Source of the DNA: Curtobacterium sp. MCSS17_008
Lineage (GTDB): Bacteria > Actinomycetota > Actinomycetes > Actinomycetales > Microbacteriaceae
Assembly (NCBI RefSeq): GCF_003234185.1
Contig: NZ_QKSM01000007.1
Coordinates: forward strand, 62,001 to 126,000
Direction of reading: 5' to 3'
Length of the DNA stretch: 64,000 bases
This document shows, one piece after another, positions 62,481 through 64,000 of this stretch; the first letter of the stretch is position 1; every line of letters begins with the position of its first letter. The position numbers were made by a program, and so were the translations under genes. Below the pieces are notes generated by a model. It saw nothing but the letters and a program-made list of their open reading frames with translations, did no database searches and had not been told where the DNA came from.

Positions 62481-62969
62481 CTACGGCTCGTAGCGCTCGA
62501 CCTTCGTCACCTCGACGGCGATGTCCTTGCCGTTCGGGGCCGTGTAGCTCGTGTGCTCACCGGCGCGGAGCCCGAGGATGGCCGCACCGACCGGGCTGAC
62601 CGGGCTGTACACCGTCAGGTCGGAGCCCTCGGCGACGATCTCCCGGTTACCCACGAGGAACGTCGACTCGTCACCGGCGATCACCGCGGTGACGACGGTG
62701 CCGGGCTCGACCGTGCCGTCGAAGTCGGCCTCGCCCACGGTGGCGTGCTTGAGCAGCTCGGTGAGCTGACGGATGCGGGCCTCGATCTTGCCCTGCTCGT
62801 CCTTCGCGGCGTGGTAGCCGCCGTTCTCCTTGAGGTCGCCCTCTTCCCGCGCCGCCTCGATGCGGTTGGCGATCTCCTTGCGGGCCGGGCCCGACAGCTG
62901 CTCGAGTTCGGCCGTGAGGCGGTCGTGCGCCTCCTGGGTCAGCCAGGTGACCTGCGTGTCGTTGCTCAT
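62481..62969 (-). CDS. greA: Transcription elongation factor GreA
   Basis: The protein has 162 aa, normal. The N-terminal coiled coil carries LTAELEQLSGPARKEIANRIEAAREEGDLKENGGYHAAKDEQGKIEARI, with the acidic tip that stimulates transcript cleavage by RNA polymerase; the C-terminal FKBP-like domain has TVVTAVIAGDESTFLVGN and SPVGAAILGLRAGE. GAAGGGAA precedes ATG at 62969. A strong hairpin and a possible -10 (TAGACT) lie just upstream. The order greA, DUF4307 gene, mca is shared with mycobacteria. Confidence 0.97.
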   Translation of the reverse strand: MSNDTQVTWLTQEAHDRLTAELEQLSGPARKEIANRIEAAREEGDLKENGGYHAAKDEQGKIEARIRQLTELLKHATVGEADFDGTVEPGTVVTAVIAGDESTFLVGNREIVAEGSDLTVYSPVSPVGAAILGLRAGEHTSYTAPNGKDIAVEVTKVERYEP

Positions 62970-62987
62970 TGGGTTCCCTTCGACAAA

Positions 62988-63038
62988 GGACGAGACCGGC
63001 CGGAGTGGCCGGTCTCGTCCGCGAATCAGTCGAGTCTA
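62988..63038 (-). promoter_or_regulatory. greA upstream region: -10 box followed by a perfect hairpin
   Basis: On the minus strand TAGACT (63038-63033) overlaps the stop of the DUF4307 gene. Downstream, GGACGAGACCGGCC (63020-63007 on the minus strand) pairs perfectly with its complement ending at 62988, around a 5-nt loop, followed by TTTGTC and then the greA ribosome site. It is either the DUF4307 terminator or an attenuator in the greA leader. Confidence 0.6.
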
Positions 63039-63482
63039 GGGAACCCAGCAGTCGTGGATCAAGCCGGTCACGCCGCGGGTCGTCGTGTTCACCTCGGTCG
63101 TGATGCTGCGGGTGCGCTGCTCGGACGCCGGGAGCGCCACTTCCTTCCACCCGACGATCGAGTACGTCTTGTCGAGCACCTGGACGGCGCACCTCGCCTC
63201 GGTGCCCGGGTCGACCGAGACCTGCGAGTGCACGACGGTGCGGTGCTCCGAGACGACCGTGTAGCCGACCTCGGTGTGGTCCAGCCCGTGCGACGTCTGG
63301 TCGAGTCCGGCCCAGACCACCCACGCCACGAACACGAGCACGACCGCGATCGCCGCGGTGGTCCCGAGCAACCGACCGCGGCGCCGGCGGTCGGGCGTCC
63401 GGCCGTACCGGTCGTCGAGCGTCGACGCCGAGACGGTCGCGGTGTCGGACGTCGTGGCGCCGGACGTCGCGGCACCGGTCAT
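63036..63482 (-). CDS. DUF4307 membrane protein
   Basis: The protein has 148 aa from ATG 63482. A Thr/Ala-rich N-terminus ends in LDDRYGRTPDRRRR, then one membrane helix (LLGTTAAIAVVLVFVAWVVWAGL) and an extracellular beta domain (VGYTVVSEHRTVVHSQVSVDPGTEARCAVQVLDKTYSIVGWKEVALP). This is the DUF4307 pattern, an actinobacterial family of unknown function that accompanies mca. No good ribosome site precedes 63482; an AGGAG lies upstream near an in-frame CTG, so the true start may be about 11 codons earlier. An AT-rich promoter-like stretch (GATAATCA on the minus strand) lies at 63530-63545. Confidence 0.8.
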   Translation of the reverse strand: MTGAATSGATTSDTATVSASTLDDRYGRTPDRRRRGRLLGTTAAIAVVLVFVAWVVWAGLDQTSHGLDHTEVGYTVVSEHRTVVHSQVSVDPGTEARCAVQVLDKTYSIVGWKEVALPASEQRTRSITTEVNTTTRGVTGLIHDCWVP

Positions 63483-63637
63483 CGCGGATCCGGCGGGGTG
63501 CAGCGGTTCGGACAGTTCGGGGCTCCTGGGGTGATTATCCTGATCTCCAGGGTAGTTCACGCCCCGCTGTGCGCTGCCCGCATGCACGCGGGTGCCGCGT
63601 GCGCGTCCCACCCGACTCGCCGCCCGTGAGGAACACC

Positions 63638-64000
63638 GTGCCGTACCGCCTGCTGGCCGTCCACGCCCACCCCGACGACGAGTCGAGCAAGGGCGCCGCG
63701 ACCGCTGCGCGGTACGTGGCCGAGGGACACCAGGTCCTGGTCGTGTCGTGCACCGGCGGCGAGGCCGGCGACATCCTCAACGACCGGCTCGGCGAGCCGG
63801 CGACGAGCCGGGCGCACCGGGACATGGCGGGGTACCGACGGACGGAGATGGCGGCGGCGCAGGCCGCGCTCGGCATCGACCACGTGTGGCTCGGCTACCA
63901 CGACTCCGGCCTGCCCGACGCGGAGCAGGGCGAGACCGTCCGTCCCGGCACGTTCTCCACCGTGCCGCTCGAGTACTCGACCGAGGCCCTGGTGCGCGTG
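63638..64000 (+). CDS. mca: Mycothiol S-conjugate amidase, N-terminal part (cut by window edge)
   Basis: The 121 codons visible have LLAVHAHPDDESSKGAATAARYVAEGHQVLVVSCTGGEAGDILNDRL, with the AHPDDE zinc site of the LmbE/PIG-L fold, then MAGYRRTEMAAAQAALGIDHVWLGYHDSGLP. SKGA after HPDDE points to Mca, which cleaves mycothiol conjugates for detoxification, rather than the deacetylase MshB. GTG at 63638 has GAGGAA 7 nt upstream. It is divergent from the DUF4307 gene, as in mycobacteria. The rest lies beyond the window. Confidence 0.93.
   Translation, partial: MPYRLLAVHAHPDDESSKGAATAARYVAEGHQVLVVSCTGGEAGDILNDRLGEPATSRAHRDMAGYRRTEMAAAQAALGIDHVWLGYHDSGLPDAEQGETVRPGTFSTVPLEYSTEALVRV

Overview
The window is high-GC chromosomal DNA from an actinobacterium, most likely a member of the Microbacteriaceae (Curtobacterium-like). 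Three lines of evidence support this: the start codons and codon use; a gene order shared with other Actinobacteria (glmU-prs, rplY-pth-mfd, mazG, eno-septum initiator-DUF501, greA-DUF4307-mca); and a mycothiol enzyme, LAXTG cell-wall sorting signals and abundant leaderless-type promoters. The genus is inferred from overall resemblance. No phage, insertion sequence, plasmid or CRISPR signature was seen.

Left part (1-8.5 kb): a carbohydrate region. A truncated xylose isomerase gene reads off the left edge. It is divergent from a four-gene set (Gfo/Idh/MocA oxidoreductase, ThuA-like protein, second Gfo/Idh/MocA oxidoreductase, TIM-barrel sugar isomerase/epimerase). A ROK regulator with a polyol/sorbitol-type zinc dehydrogenase and a UMF1-type MFS transporter follow.

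Housekeeping backbone, first half (8.5-11 kb): glmU and prs. In many Actinobacteria rplY and pth lie beside these genes, but here they reappear only at 37.3 kb. The 26 kb between holds accessory genes: a PrmC-related methyltransferase, a membrane-tethered molybdopterin oxidoreductase, gnd and gntK, a NarL-type two-component system with a divergent SHOCT protein, a small methyltransferase, a large LAXTG-anchored surface protein and a hexuronate locus. That locus has uxaC-lacI on the minus strand. Divergent from it is a plus-strand operon encoding a CUT1-type ABC importer without an ATPase, two TIM-barrel isomerases around a Gfo/Idh/MocA oxidoreductase, a fructuronate reductase-like enzyme and a ManD-type mannonate dehydratase. 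UxaC, UxuB and ManD together would take D-glucuronate to 2-keto-3-deoxygluconate; the later KdgK and Eda steps are not in the window.

Housekeeping backbone, second half (37-52 kb): rplY, pth, a secreted beta-propeller LAXTG protein, mfd, nhaA (minus), mazG, hisS, eno, a FtsB/DivIC-like protein, DUF501, a type II NADH dehydrogenase and a tRNA with a UAA anticodon but a class I body. The right end (52-64 kb) holds a ThrE-like exporter, a large Ig-like/polytopic membrane protein, lemA-htpX, an AlkX/YcaQ-type glycosylase, an AI-2E family permease, ilvA, a small conserved protein, greA, a DUF4307 protein and the start of mca.

The most unusual features are non-coding. They include a run of four strong hairpins between mazG and hisS, and a 31-bp-period array of palindromic 20-mers between eno and the septum gene. 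There is also a dispersed family of terminator-like hairpins sharing a GACGGGAGGC core, a nested 36-bp palindrome between lacI and the ABC operon, and about a dozen genes whose start codon lies 6-7 nt after a TANNNT box.
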